Below are positions 9,898 to 23,337 of a stretch of DNA of 64,000 nt, in pieces. Origin of the DNA: Colletes latitarsis. Its lineage: Eukaryota > Arthropoda > Insecta > Hymenoptera > Colletidae. Made by a program: the position numbers and the translations under genes. The notes under the pieces are model-generated. The model was not told the origin of the DNA, did not search any database, and was given only the letters and a program-made list of their open reading frames with translations. Location: positions 22,152,001 to 22,216,000 of the forward strand of contig NC_135136.1 of NCBI RefSeq assembly GCF_051014445.1, written 5' to 3'. Each line of letters starts with the position of its first letter. The first letter of the stretch is position 1.

Positions 9898-11134
9898 GAA
9901 GCAGTCAATAAAACCTGGTCTCGATCAATATTTTAGACGATAACACCGGTTAGGTCTGGGTTAGGTCTGGGTTATGCCCGCATCTGGCTCATGATTTTGC
10001 CTTCTTCGCATACTTGTTGGCCAGATCCTGGGTTTTTTTCGTGTTTGAATCACGTAGTAATGTGGTAATACACTGAAGCAGTCAATAAAACCTGGTTTCG
10101 ATCAATATTTTAAAGGATAACACCGGTTAGGTCTGGGTTAGGTCTGGGTTATGCCCGCATCTGGCTCATGATTTTGCCTTCTTCGCATACTTGTTGGCCA
10201 GATCCTCGGTTTTTTCCGTGTTTGATCACGTAGTAATGTGGTAACACACTGAAGCAGTCAATAAAACCTGGTTTCGATCAATATTTTAGAGGATAACACC
10301 GGTTACGTCTGGGTTAGTTCTGGGTTATGCCCGCATCTGGCTCATGATTTTGCCTTCTTCGCATACTTGTTGGCCAGATCCTGGGTTTTTTTCGTGTTTG
10401 AATCACGTAGTAATGTGGTAATACACTGAAGCAGTCAATTAAACCTGGTTTCGATCAATATTTCAGAGGATAACACCGGTTAGGTCTGGGTTAGGTCTGG
10501 GTTATGCCCGCATCTGGCTCATGATTTTGCCTTCCTCGCGTACTTGTTGGCCAGATCCTGGGGTTTTTTCGTGTTTGAATCACGTAGTAATGTGGTAACA
10601 CACTGAAGCAGTCAATTAAACCTGGTTTCGATCAATATTTTATAGGATAACACCGGTTAGGTCTGGGATAGGTCCGGGATATGCCCGCATCTGGCTCATG
10701 ATTTTGCCTTCTTCGCATACTTGTTGGCCAGATCCTGGGTTTTTTTCGTGTTTGAATCACGTAGTAATGTGGTAACACACTGAGGCTGTCAATTAAACCT
10801 GGTTTCGATCAATATTTTAGAGGATAACACCGGTTAGGTCTGGGTTAGGTCTGGGTTATGCCCGCACCTGGCTCATGATTTTGCCTTCTTCGCATACTTG
10901 TTGGCCAGATCCTCGGTTTTTTCCGTGTTTGATCACGTAGGAATGTGGTAACACACTGAAGCAGTCAATTAAACCTGGTTCCAAACAATATTTTAGAGGA
11001 TAACACCGGTTAGGTCCGGGTTAGGTCCGGGATATGCCCGCATCTGGCTCATGATTTTGCCTTCTTCGCATACTTGTTGGCCAGATCCTGGGTTTTTTTC
11101 GTGTTTGAATCACGTAGTAATGTGGTAACACACT
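9898..11134 (+). repeat. Contracted block A with a chimeric unit
   Basis: Unit starts fall at 9898, 10075, 10251, 10428, 10605, 10782 and 10958. The order matches block A but some units are missing: the GCGAACATC unit, and the middle units of the four-unit cassette. The unit at 10782-10957 begins like the cassette's first unit (GCTGTC, CGCACC). It then switches to CCTCGGTTTTTTCCG and TTTGATCACG, and ends with GTAGGAATG. It is therefore a fusion of two block A unit types, most simply explained by a crossover within the unit. Confidence 0.75.
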
Positions 11135-13648
11135 GAAGCTGTCAATTAAACCTGGTTTCGATCAATATTTTAGAGGATAACACCGGTTAGGTCTGGGTTA
11201 GGTCTGGGAAATGCGCGCATCTGGCTTATACTTTCACCTTTTTCGCAAACTTGTTGGCCTGATCCTGGGTATTTTCCGTGTTTGATCACGTAGTAATGTG
11301 GTAACACACTGAAGCAGTCAATAAAACCTGGTTTCGATCAATATTTTAGAGGATGACACCGGTTAGGTCTGGGTTAGGTATGGGATTTGCGCGCATCTGG
11401 CTTATACTGTCGCCTTTTTCGCAAACTTGTTGGCCAGATCCTGGGTATTTTCCGTGTTTGAATCACGTAGTAATGTGGTAACACACTGAAGCAGTCAATT
11501 AAACCTGGTTTCGATCAATATTTCAGAGGATAACACCGGTTAGGTCTGGGTTAGGTCTGGGTTATGCCCGCATCTGGCTCATGATTTTGCCTTCTTCGCA
11601 TACTTGTTGGCCAGATCCTGGGTTTTTTCCGTGATTGAATCACGTAGTAATGTGGTAACACACTGAAGCAGTCAATTAAACCTGGTTTCGATCAATATTT
11701 CAGAGGATAACACCGGTTAGGTCTGGGTTAGGTCTGGGAAATGCGCGCATCTGGCTTATACTTTCGCCTTCTTCGCATACTTGTTGGCCAGATCCAGGGT
11801 TTTTTTCGTGTTTGAATCACGTAGTAATGTGGTAACACACTTAAGCTGTCAATTAAACCTGGTTTCGATCAATATTTTAGAGGATAACACCGGTTAGGTC
11901 TGGGTTAGGTCTGTGTTATGCCCGCATCTGGCTCATGATTTTGCCTTCTTCGCATACTTGTTGGCCAGATCCTGGGTTTTTTTCGTGTTTGAATCACGTA
12001 GTAATGTGGTAACACACTGAAGCTGTCAATTAAACCTGGTTTCGATCAATGTTTTAGAGGATAACACCGGTTAGGTCTGGGTTTCGTCTGGGTTATGCCC
12101 GCATCTGGCTCATGATTTTGCCTTCTTCGCATACTTGTTGGCCAGATCCTGGGTTTTTTTCGTGTTTGAATCACGTAGTAATGTGGTAACACACTGAAGC
12201 TGTCAATTAAACCTGGTTTCGATCAATATTTTAGAGGATAACACCGGTTAGGTCTGGGTTAGGTCTGGGTTATGCCCGCATCTGGCTCATGATTTTGCCA
12301 TCTTCGCATACTTGTTGGCCAGATCCTGGGGTTTTTTCGTGTTTGAATCACGTAGTAATGTGGTAACACACTGAAGCAGTCAATTAAACCTGGTTTCGAT
12401 CAATATTTTAAAGGATAACCCCGGTTAGGTCTGGGATAGGTCCGGGATATGCCCGCATCTGGCTCATGATTTTGCCTTCTTCGCATACTTGTTGGCCAGA
12501 TCCTGGGTATTTTTCGTGTTTGAATCACGTAGTAATGTGGTAACACACTTAAGCTGTCAATTAAACCTGGTTTCGATCAATATTTTAGAGGATAACACCG
12601 GTTAGGTCTTGGTTTCGTCTGGGTTATGCCCGCATCTGGCTCATGATTTTGCCTTCTTCGCATACTTGTTGGCCAGATCCTGGGTTTTTTTCGTGTTTGA
12701 ATCACGTAGGAATGTGGTAACACACTGAAGCTGTCAATTAAACCTGGTTTCGATCAATATTTTAGAGGATAACACCGGTTAGGTCTGGGATAGGTCTGGG
12801 TTATGCCCGCATCTGGCTCATGATTTTGCCTTCTTCGCATACTTGTTGGCCAGATCCTCGGTTTTTTCCGTGTTTGATCACGTAGTAATGTGGTAACACA
12901 CTGAAGCAGTCAATAAAACCTGGTTTCGATCAATATTTTAGAGGATAACACCGGTTACGTCTGGGATAGGTCCGGGATATGCCCGCATCTGGCTCATGAT
13001 TTTGCCTTCTTCGCATACTTCTTGGCCAGATCCTGGGTTTTTTTCATGTTTGAATCACGTAGTAATGTGGTAACACACTGAAGCTGTCAATTAAACCTGG
13101 TTTCGATCAATATTTTAGAGGATAACACCGGTTAGGTCTGGGTTAGGTCTGGGTTATGCCCGCACCTAGCTCATGATTTTGCCTTCTTCGCATACTTGTT
13201 GGCCAGATCCTCGGTTTTTTCCGTGTTTGATCACGTAGGAATGTGGTAACACACTGAAGCAGTCAATTAAACCTGGTTCCAAACAATATTTTAGAGGATA
13301 ACACCGGTTAGGTCTGGGATAGGTCTGGGTTATGCCCGCATCTGGCTCATGATTTTGCCTTCTTCGCATACTTGTTGGCCAGATCCTGGGTTTTTTTCGT
13401 GTTTGAATCACGTAGTAATGTGGTAACACACTGAAGCTGTCAATTAAACCTGGTTTCGATCAATATTTTAGAGGATAACACCGGTTAGGTCTGGGTTAGG
13501 TCTGGGTTATGCTCGCATCTGGCTCATGATTTTGCCTTCTTCGCATACTTGTTGGCCTGATCCTGGGTATTTTCCGTGTTTGATCACGTAGTAATGTGGT
13601 AACACACTGAAGCTGTCAATAAAACCTGGTTTCGATCAATATTTTAGA
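11135..13648 (+). repeat. Domain 2 first HOR copy
   Basis: Markers include TTATACTTTCACC near 11230, GGATGACACCGG at 11351, CGTGATTGAATCACG near 11630, CTTAAGCTGTC at about 11841, GTTTCGTCTGGG near 12080, TTGCCATCTTCGC at 12297 and GCACCTAGCTC near 13164. From the GGATGACACC marker to its next occurrence at 13649 is 2298 bp, or 13 units. A fused unit with GCACCTAGC and CCTCGG at about 13164-13230 descends from the chimera at 10782. Confidence 0.78.
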
Positions 13649-16436
13649 GGATGACACCGGTTAGGTCTGGGTTAGGTCTGGGATTTGCGCGCATCTGGCT
13701 TATACTGTCGCCTTTTTCGCAAACTTGTTGGCCAGATCCTGGGTATTTTCCGTGTTTGAATCACGTAGTAATGTGGTAACACACTGAAGCAGTCAATTAA
13801 ACCTGGTTTCGATCAATATTTCAGAGGATAACACCGGTTAGGTCTGGGTTATGCCCGCATCTGGCTCATGATTTTGCCTTCTTCGCATACTTGTTGGCCA
13901 GATCCTGGGTTTTTTCCGTGATTGAATCACGTAGTAATGTGGTAACACACTGAAGCAGTCAATTAAACCTGGTTTCGATCAATATTTCAGAGGATAACAC
14001 TGGTTAGGTCTGGGTTAGGTCTGGGAAATGCGCGCATCTGGCTTATACTTTCGCCTTCTTCGCATACTTGTTGGCCAGATCCTGGGTTTTTTTCGTGTTT
14101 GAATCACGTATTAATGTGGTAACACACTTAAGCTGTCAATTAAACCTGGTTTCGATCAATATTTCAGAGGATAACACTGGTTAGGTCTGGGTTAGGTCTG
14201 TGTTATGCCCGCATCTGGCTCATGATTTTGCCTTCTTCGCATACTTGTTGGCCAGATCCTGGGTTTTTTTCGTGTTTGAATCACGTAGTAATGTGGTAAC
14301 ACACGTAAGCTGTCAATTAAACCTGGTTTCGATCAATATTTTAGAGGATAACACCGGTTAGGTCTGGGTTAGGTCTGTGTTATGCCCGCATCTGGCTCAT
14401 GATTTTGCCTTCTTCGCATACTTGTTGGCCAGATCCTGGGTTTTTTTCGTGTTTGAATCACGTAGTAATGTGGTAACACACTGAAGCTGTCAATTAAACC
14501 TGGTTTCGATCAATGTTTTAGAGGATAACACCGGTTAGGTCTGGGTTTCGTCTGGGTTATGCCCGCATCTGGCTCATGATTTTGCCTTCTTCGCATACTT
14601 GTTGGCCAGATCCTGGGTTTTTTTCGTGTTTGAATCACGTAGTAATGTGGTAACACACTGAAGCTGTCAATTAAACCTGGTTTCGATCAATATTTTAGAG
14701 GATAACACCGGTTAGGTCTGGGTTAGGTCTGGGTTATGCCCGCATCTGGCTCATGATTTTGCCATCTTCGCATACTTGTTGGCCAGATCCTGGGGTTTTT
14801 TCGTGTTTGAATCACGTAGTAATGTGGTAACACACTGAAGCAGTCAATTAAACCTGGTTTCGATCAATATTTTAAAGGATAACCCCGGTTAGGTCTGGGA
14901 TAGGTCCGGGATATGCCCGCATCTGGCTCATGATTTTGCCTTCTTCGCATACTTGTTGGCCAGATCCTGGGTATTTTTCGTGTTTGAATCACGTAGTAAT
15001 GTGGTAACACACTTAAGCTGTCAATTAAACCTGGTTTCGATCAATATTTTAGAGGATAACACCGGTTAGGTCTTGGTTTCGTCTGGGTTATGCCCGCATC
15101 TGGCTCATGATTTTGCCTTCTTCGCATACTTGTTGGCCAGATCCTGGGCTTTTTCGTGTTTGAATCACGTAGGAATGTGGTAACACACTGAAGCTGTCAA
15201 TTAAACCTGGTTTCGATCAATATTTTAGAGGATAACACCGGTTAGGTCTGGGATAGGTCTGGGTTATGCCCGCATCTGGCTCATGATTTTGCCTTCTTCG
15301 CATACTTGTTGGCCAGATCCTCGGTTTTTTCCGTGTTTGATCACGTAGTAATGTGGTAACACACTGAAGCAGTCAATAAAACCTGGTTTCGATCAATATT
15401 TTAGAGGATAACACCGGTTACGTCTGGGATAGGTCCGGGATATGCCCGCATCTGGCTCATGATTTTGCCTTCTTCGCATACTTCTTGGCCAGATCCTGGG
15501 TTTTTTTCATGTTTGAATCACGTAGTAATGTGGTAACACACTGAAGCTGTCAATTAAACCTGGTTTCGATCAATATTTTAGAGGATAACACCGGTTAGGT
15601 CTGGGTTAGGTCTGGGTTATGCCCGCACCTAGCTCATGATTTTGCCTTCTTCGCATACTTGTTGGCCAGATCCTCGGTTTTTTCCGTGTTTGATCACGTA
15701 GGAATGTGGTAACACACTGAAGCAGTCAATTAAACCTGGTTCCAAACAATATTTTAGAGGATAACACCGGTTAGGTCTGGGATAGGTCTGGGTTATGCCC
15801 GCATCTGGCTCATGATTTTGCCTTCTTCGCATACTTGTTGGCCAGATCCTGGGTTTTTTTCGTGTTTGAATCACGTAGTAATGTGGTAACACACTGAAGC
15901 TGTCAATTAAACCTGGTTTCGATCAATATTTTAGAGGATAACACCGGCTAGGTCTGGGTTAGGTCTGGGTTATGCTCGCATCTGGCTCATGATTTTGCCT
16001 TCTTCGCATACTTGTTGGCCTGATCCTGGGTATTTTCCGTGTTTGATCACGTAGTAATGTGGTAACACACTGAAGCTGTCAATAAAACCTGGTTTCGATC
16101 AATATTTTAGAGGACGACACCGGTTAGGTCTGGGTTAGGTCTGGGATTTGCGCGCATCTGGCTTATACTGTCGCCTTTTTCGCAAACTTGTTGGCCAGAT
16201 CCTGGGTATTTTCCGTGTTTGAATCACGTAGTAATGTGGTAACACACTGAAGCAGTCAATTAAACCTGGTTTCGATCAATATTTCAGAGGATAACACCGG
16301 TTAGGTCTGGGTTATGCCCGCATCTGGCTCATGATTTTGCCTTCTTCGCATACTTGTTGGCCAGATCCTGGGTTTTTTCCGTGATTGAATCACGTAGTAA
16401 TGTGGTAACACACTGAAGCAGTCAATTAAACCTGGT
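13649..16436 (+). repeat. Domain 2 second HOR copy
   Basis: The part from about 14284 matches 11820 onward at a shift of 2464 bp. This becomes 2463 bp after the T run near 15150, where GGGCTTTTTCG is one base shorter. Checked markers are the unit at about 14305, GCCATC at 14761, and GCACCTAGC near 15627. The unit near 13836 lacks one 11-bp GGTCTGGGTTA copy, as does its descendant near 16299. The marker GGATGACACC has become GGACGACACC near 16112. Confidence 0.8.
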
Positions 16437-16790
16437 TTCGATCAATATTTCAGAGGATAACACTGGTTAGGTCTGGGTTAGGTCTGGGAAATGCGCGCAT
16501 CTGGCTTATACTTTCGCCTTCTTCGCATACTTGTTGGCCAGATCCTGGGTTTTTTTCGTGTTTGAATCACGTATTAATGTGGTAACACACTTAAGCTGTC
16601 AATTAAACCTGGTTTCGATCAATATTTCAGAGGATAACACTGGTTAGGTCTGGGTTAGGTCTGGGAAATGCGCGCATCTGGCTTATACTTTCGCCTTCTT
16701 CGCATACTTGTTGGCCAGATCCTGGGTTTTTTTCGTGTTTGAATCACGTATTAATGTGGTAACACACTTAAGCTGTCAATTAAACCTGGT
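16437..16790 (+). repeat. Two identical adjacent 177-bp units
   Basis: Bases 16437-16613 and 16614-16790 read identically over the full 177 bp. Shared features are TTTCAGAGGATAACACTGG, GGGAAATGCGCGCATC, and the rare CACGTATTAATG and ACACTTAAGCTGTC. The homologous place near 13977-14153 has only one such unit. This is the smallest and probably youngest expansion step visible in the window. Confidence 0.88.
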
Positions 16791-17321
16791 TTCGATCAAT
16801 ATTTCAGAGGATAACACTGGTTAGGTCTGGGTTAGGTCTGTGTTATGCCCGCATCTGGCTCATGATTTTGCCTTCTTCGCATACTTGTTGGCCAGATCCT
16901 GGGTTTTTTTCGTGTTTGAATCACGTAGTAATGTGGTAACACACTGAAGCTGTCAATTAAACCTGGTTTCGATCAATGTTTTAGAGGATAACACCGGTTA
17001 GGTCTTGGTTTCGTCTGGGTTATGCCCGCATCTGGCTCATGATTTTGCCTTCTTCGCATACTTGTTGGCCAGATCCTGGGTTTTTTTCGTGTTTGAATCA
17101 CGTAGTAATGTGGTAACACACTGAAGCTGTTAATTAAACCTGGTTTCGATCAATATTTTAGAGGATAACACCGGTTAGGTCTGGGTTAGGTCTGGGTTAT
17201 GCCCGCATCTGGCTCATGATTTTGCCTTCTTCGCATACTTGTTGGCCAGATCCTGGGTATTTTTCGTGTTTGAATCACGTAGTAATGTGGTAACACACTG
17301 AAGCTGTCAATTAAACCTGGT
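16791..17321 (+). repeat. Three standard-type units between domains 2 and 3
   Basis: These units carry TTAGGTCTGTGTTATG, then GATCAATGTTTTAG with GGTCTTGGTTTCGTCTGGG, then a GCTGTTAATTAAACC unit with GTATTTTTCG nearby. They resemble units around 14.2-14.7 kb and lead into the 3-kb HOR pair. Nothing else is seen here. Confidence 0.6.
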
Positions 17322-20300
17322 TTCGATCAATATTTTAGAGGATAACACCGGTTAGGTCTTGGTTTCGTCTGGGTTATGCCCGCATCTGGCTCATGATTTT
17401 GCCTTCTTCGCATACTTGTTGGCCAGATCCTGGGTTTTTTTCGTGTTTGAATCACGTAGGAATGTGGTAACACACTGAAGCTGTCAATTAAACCTGGTTT
17501 CGATCAATATTTTAGAGGATAACACCGGTTAGGTCTGGGTTAGGTCTGGGTTATGCCCGCATCTGGCTCATGATTTTGCCTTCTTCGCATACTTGTTGGC
17601 CAGATCCTGGGTTTTTTTCGTGTTTGAATCACGTAGTAATGTGGTAACACACTGAAGCTGTCAATTAAACCTGGTTTCGATCAATATTTTAGAGGATAAC
17701 ACCGGTTAGGTCTGGGTTAGGTCTGGGTTATGGCCGCATCTGACTCATGATTTTGCCTTCTTCGCATACTTGTTGGCCAGATCCTGGGTTTTTCCCGTGT
17801 TTGATCACGTAGTAATGTGGTAACACACTGAAGCAGTCAATAAAACCTGGTTTCGATCAATATTTTAGAGGATAACGCCGGTTAGGTCTGGGTTAGGTCT
17901 GGGATTTGCGCGCATCTGGCTTATACTTTCGCCTTATTCGCAATACTTGTTGGCCAGATCCTGGGTTTTTTCCGTGTTTGATCACGTAGGAATGTGGTAA
18001 CACACTGAAGCAGTCAATTAAACCTGGTTTCGATCAATATTTTAGAGGATAACACCGGTTAGGTCTGGGATAGGTCCGGGATATGCCCGCATCTGGCTCA
18101 TGATTTTGCCTTCTTCGCATACTTGTTGGCCAGATCCTGGGTATTTTTCGTGTTTGAATCACGTAGTAATGTGGTAACACACTGAAGCTGTCAATTAAAC
18201 CTGGTTTCGATCAATATTTTAGAGGATAACACCGGTTAGGTCTGGGTTAGGTCTGGGTTATGCCCGCATCTGGCTCATGATTTTGCCTTATTCGCATACT
18301 TGTTGGCCAGATCCAGGGTTTTTTTCGTGTTTGAATCACGTAGTAATGTGGTAACACACTGAAGCTGTCAATTAAACCTGGTTTCGATCAATATTTAAGA
18401 GGATGACACCGGTTAGGTCTGGGTTAGGTCTGGGAAATGCGCGCATCTGGCTTATACTTTCGCCTTATTCGCAATACTTGTTGGCCAGATCCTGGGTTTT
18501 TTCCGTGTTTGATCACGTAGTAATGTGGTAACACACTGAAGCAGTCAATAAAACCTGGTTTCGATCAATATTTTAGAGGATAACACCGGTTAGGTCTGGG
18601 TTAGGTCTGGGATTTGAGCGCATCTGGCTTATACTTTCGCCTTTTTCGCATACTTGTTGGCCAGATCCTGGGTTTTTTTCGAGTTTGAATCACGTAGTAA
18701 TGTGGTAACACACTGAAGCTATCAATTAAACCTGGTTTCGATCAATATTTTAGAGGATAACACCGGTTAGGTCTGGGATAGGTCCGGGTTATGCCCGCTT
18801 CTGGCTCATGATTTTGTCTTCTTCGCATACTTGTTGGCCAGATCCTGGGTTTTTTTCGTGTTTGAATCACGTAGTAATGTGGTAACACACTGAAGCTGTC
18901 AATTAAACCTGGTTTCGATCAATATTTTAGAGGATAACACCGGTTAGGTCTGGGTTAGGTCTGGGTTATGCCCGCATCTGGCTCATGATTTTGCCTTCTT
19001 CGCATACTTGTTGGCCAGATCCTGGGTTTTTTTCGTGTTTGAATCACGTAGTAATGTGGTAACACACTGAAGCTGTCAATTAAACCTGGTTTCGATCAAT
19101 ATTTTAGAGGATAACACCGGTTAGGTCTGGGTTAGGTCTGGGTTATGCCCGCATCTGGCTCATGATTTTGCCTTCTTCGCATACTTGTTGGCCAGATCCT
19201 GGGTTTTTTTCGTGTTTGAATCACGTAGTAATGTGGTAACACACTGAAGCTATCAATTAAACCTGGTTTCGATCAATATTTTAGAGGATAACACCGGTTA
19301 GGTCTGGGTTAGGTCTGGGAAGTGCGCGCATCTGGCTTATACTTTCGCCTTATTCGCAATACTTGTTGGCCAGATCCTGGGTTTTTTCCGTGTTTGATCA
19401 CGTAGTAATGTGGTAACACACTGAAGCAGTCAATAAAACCTGGTTTCGATCAATATTTTAGAGGATAACACCGGTTAGGTCTGGGTTAGGTCTGGGATTT
19501 GAGCGCATCTGGCTTATACTTTCGCCGTTTTCGCATACTTGTTGGCCAGATCCTGGGTTTTTTTCGAGTTTGAATCACGTAGTAATGTGGTAACACACTG
19601 AAGCTGTCAATTAAACCTGGTTTCGATCAATATTTTAGAGGATAACACCGGTTAGGTCTGGGTTAGGTCTGGGTTATGCCCGCATCTGGCTCATGATATT
19701 GCCTTCTTCGCATACTTATTGGCCAGATCCTGGGTGTTTTTCGTGTTTGAATCACGTAGTAATGTGGTAATACACTGAAGCAGACAATTAAACCTGGTTT
19801 CGATCAATATTTTAGAGGATAACACAGGTTAGGTCTGGGTTAGGGCTGGGTTATGCCCGCATCTGGCTCATGATTTTGTCTTCTTCGCAAACATGTTGGC
19901 CAGATCCTGGGTTTTTTTCGTGTTTGAATCACGTAGTAATGTGGTAATACACTGAAGCAGTCAATAAAACCTGGTTTCGATCAATATTTTAGAGGATAAC
20001 ACCGGTTAGGTCTGGGTTAGGTCTGGGTTATGCCCGCATCTGGCTCATGATTTTGCCTTCTTCGCATACTCGTTGGCCAGATCCTGGGTGTTTTTCGTGT
20101 TTGAATCACGTAGTAATGTGGTAATACACTGAAGCAGTCAATTAAACCTGGTTTCGATCAATATTTTAGAGGATAACACCGGTTAGGTCTGGGTTAGGTC
20201 TGGGTTATGCCCGCATCTGGCTCATGATTTTGTATTTTTCGCATACATGTTGGCCAGATCCTGGGTGTTTTTCGTGTTTGAATCACGTAGTAATGTGGTA

Positions 20301-20329
20301 ATACACTGAAGCAGTCAATTAAACCTGGT
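17322..20329 (+). repeat. 3,008-bp HOR, first copy (17 units)
   Basis: This HOR contains the markers GGTCTTGGTTTCG (17351), ATGGCCGCATCTGACTC (17731), GATAACGCCGG (about 17874), GCCTTATTCGCAATAC, GAGCGCATC and CGCCGTTTTCGC (19523). It also has GCTATCAATT (19246), GCAGACAATT (19781) and GGGTGTTTTTCG. The same series restarts at 20330. The shift is 3008 bp in the left part and 3007 bp in the right part. The unit count is 17 x 177 minus one. Confidence 0.88.
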
Positions 20330-23300
20330 TTCGATCAATATTTTAGAGGATAACACCGGTTAGGTCTTGGTTTCGTCTGGGTTATGCCCGCATCTGGCTC
20401 ATGATTTTGCCTTCTTCGCATACTTGTTGGCCAGATCCTGGGTTTTTTTCGTGTTTGAATCACGTAGGAATGTGGTAACACACTGAAGCTGTCAATTAAA
20501 CCTGGTTTCGATCAATATTTTAGAGGATAACACCGGTTAGGTCTGGGTTAGGTCTGGGTTATGCCCGCATCTGGCTCATGATTTTGCCTTCTTCGCATAC
20601 TTGTTGGCCAGATCCTGGGTTTTTTTCGTGTTTGAATCACGTAGTAATGTGGTAACACACTGAAGCTGTCAATTAAACCTGGTTTCGATCAATATTTTAG
20701 AGGATAACACCGGTTAGGTCTGGGTTAGGTCTGGGTTATGGCCGCATCTGACTCATGATTTTGCCTTCTTCGCATACTTGTTGGCCAGATCCTGGGTTTT
20801 TCCCGTGTTTGATCACGTAGTAATGTGGTAACACACTGAAGCAGTCAATAAAACCTGGTTTCGATCAATATTTTAGAGGATAACGCCGGTTAGGTCTGGG
20901 TTAGGTCTGGGATTTGCGCGCATCTGGCTTATACTTTCGCCTTATTCGCAATACTTGTTGGCCAGATCCTGGGTTTTTTCCGTGTTTGATCACGTAGGAA
21001 TGTGGTAACACACTGAAGCAGTCAATTAAACCTGGTTTCGATCAATATTTTAGAGGATAACACCGGTTAGGTCTGGGATAGGTCCGGGATATGCCCGCAT
21101 CTGGCTCATGATTTTGCCTTCTTCGCATACTTGTTGGCCAGATCCTGGGTATTTTTCGTGTTTGAATCACGTAGTAATGTGGTAACACACTGAAGCTGTC
21201 AATTAAACCTGGTTTCGATCAATATTTTAGAGGATAACACCGGTTAGGTCTGGGTTAGGTCTGGGTTATGCCCGCATCTGGCTCATGATTTTGCCTTATT
21301 CGCATACTTGTTGGCCAGATCCAGGGTTTTTTTCGTGTTTGAATCACGTAGTAATGTGGTAACACACTGAAGCTGTCAATTAAACCTGGTTTCGATCAAT
21401 ATTTAAGAGGATGACACCGGTTAGGTCTGGGTTAGGTCTGGGAAATGCGCGCATCTGGCTTATACTTTCGCCTTATTCGCAATACTTGTTGGCCAGATCC
21501 TGGGTTTTTTCCGTGTTTGATCACGTAGTAATGTGGTAACACACTGAAGCAGTCAATAAAACCTGGTTTCGATCAATATTTTAGAGGATAACACCGGTTA
21601 GGTCTGGGTTAGGTCTGGGATTTGAGCGCATCTGGCTTATACTTTCGCCTTTTTCGCATACTTGTTGGCCAGATCCTGGGTTTTTTTCGAGTTTGAATCA
21701 CGTAGTAATGTGGTAATACACTGAAGCAGACAATTAAACCTGGTTTCGATCAATATTTTAGAGGATAACACAGGTTAGGTCTGGGTTAGGGCTGGGTTAT
21801 GCCCGCATCTGGCTCATGATTTTGTCTTCTTCGCAAACATGTTGGCCAGATCCTGGGTTTTTTTCGTGTTTGATCACGTAGTAATGTGGTAACACACTGA
21901 AGCAGTCAATAAAACCTGGTTTCGATCAATATTTTAGAGGATAACACCGGTTAGGTCTGGGTTAGGTCTGGGATTTGAGCGCATCTGGCTTATACTTTCG
22001 CCGTTTTCGCATACTTGTTGGCCAGATCCTGGGTTTTTTTCGAGTTTGAATCACGTAGTAATGTGGTAACACACTGAAGCTGTCAATTAAACCTGGTTTC
22101 GATCAATATTTTAGAGGATAACACCGGTTAGGTCTGGGTTAGGTCTGGGTTATGCCCGCATCTGGCTCATGATTTTGCCTTCTTCGCATACTTGTTGGCC
22201 AGATCCTGGGTTTTTTTCGTGTTTGAATCACGTAGTAATGTGGTAACACACTGAAGCTATCAATTAAACCTGGTTTCGATCAATATTTTAGAGGATAACA
22301 CCGGTTAGGTCTGGGTTAGGTCTGGGAAGTGCGCGCATCTGGCTTATACTTTCGCCTTATTCGCAATACTTGTTGGCCAGATCCTGGGTTTTTTCCGTGT
22401 TTGATCACGTAGTAATGTGGTAACACACTGAAGCAGTCAATAAAACCTGGTTTCGATCAATATTTTAGAGGATAACACCGGTTAGGTCTGGGTTAGGTCT
22501 GGGATTTGAGCGCATCTGGCTTATACTTTCGCCGTTTTCGCATACTTGTTGGCCAGATCCTGGGTTTTTTTCGAGTTTGAATCACGTAGTAATGTGGTAA
22601 CACACTGAAGCTGTCAATTAAACCTGGTTTCGATCAATATTTTAGAGGATAACACCGGTTAGGTCTGGGTTAGGTCTGGGTTATGCCCGCATCTGGCTCA
22701 TGATATTGCCTTCTTCGCATACTTATTGGCCAGATCCTGGGTGTTTTTCGTGTTTGAATCACGTAGTAATGTGGTAATACACTGAAGCAGACAATTAAAC
22801 CTGGTTTCGATCAATATTTTAGAGGATAACACAGGTTAGGTCTGGGTTAGGGCTGGGTTATGCCCGCATCTGGCTCATGATTTTGTCTTCTTCGCAAACA
22901 TGTTGGCCAGATCCTGGGTTTTTTTCGTGTTTGAATCACGTAGTAATGTGGTAATACACTGAAGCAGTCAATAAAACCTGGTTTCGATCAATATTTTAGA
23001 GGATAACACCGGTTAGGTCTGGGTTAGGTCTGGGTTATGCCCGCATCTGGCTCATGATTTTGCCTTCTTCGCATACTCGTTGGCCAGATCCTGGGTGTTT
23101 TTCGTGTTTGAATCACGTAGTAATGTGGTAATACACTGAAGCAGTCAATTAAACCTGGTTTCGATCAATATTTTAGAGGATAACACCGGTTAGGTCTGGG
23201 TTAGGTCTGGGTTATGCCCGCATCTGGCTCATGATTTTGTATTTTTCGCATACATGTTGGCCAGATCCTGGGTGTTTTTCGTGTTTGAATCACGTAGTAA

Positions 23301-23337
23301 TGTGGTAATACACTGAAGCAGTCAATTAAACCTGGTT
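20330..23337 (+). repeat. 3,008-bp HOR, second copy (17 units)
   Basis: Bases 20330-21711 match 17322-18703, and 22253-23337 match 19246-20330. Checked markers are 20359, 20739, 22530 and 22788. The three units between (about 21712-22252) do not match the expected ones in the first copy. Instead they carry GCAGACAATT with TTAGGGCTGGG (21727) and CGCCGTTTTCGC (21999). These belong to the right part of the HOR, so they look like a conversion patch that kept length and phase. Confidence 0.88.

Noticed and set aside
13166..13429. Minus-strand open frame of 87 codons, repeated at 15629-15892, with relatives at 40139-40462, 40529-40816, 57011-57253 and 60726-60968
   Set aside because: Each is a read-through of one to two satellite units and encodes a unit-periodic peptide. 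The start codon is GTG rather than ATG, there is no domain, and the frames exist only where unit variants happen to lack a stop.
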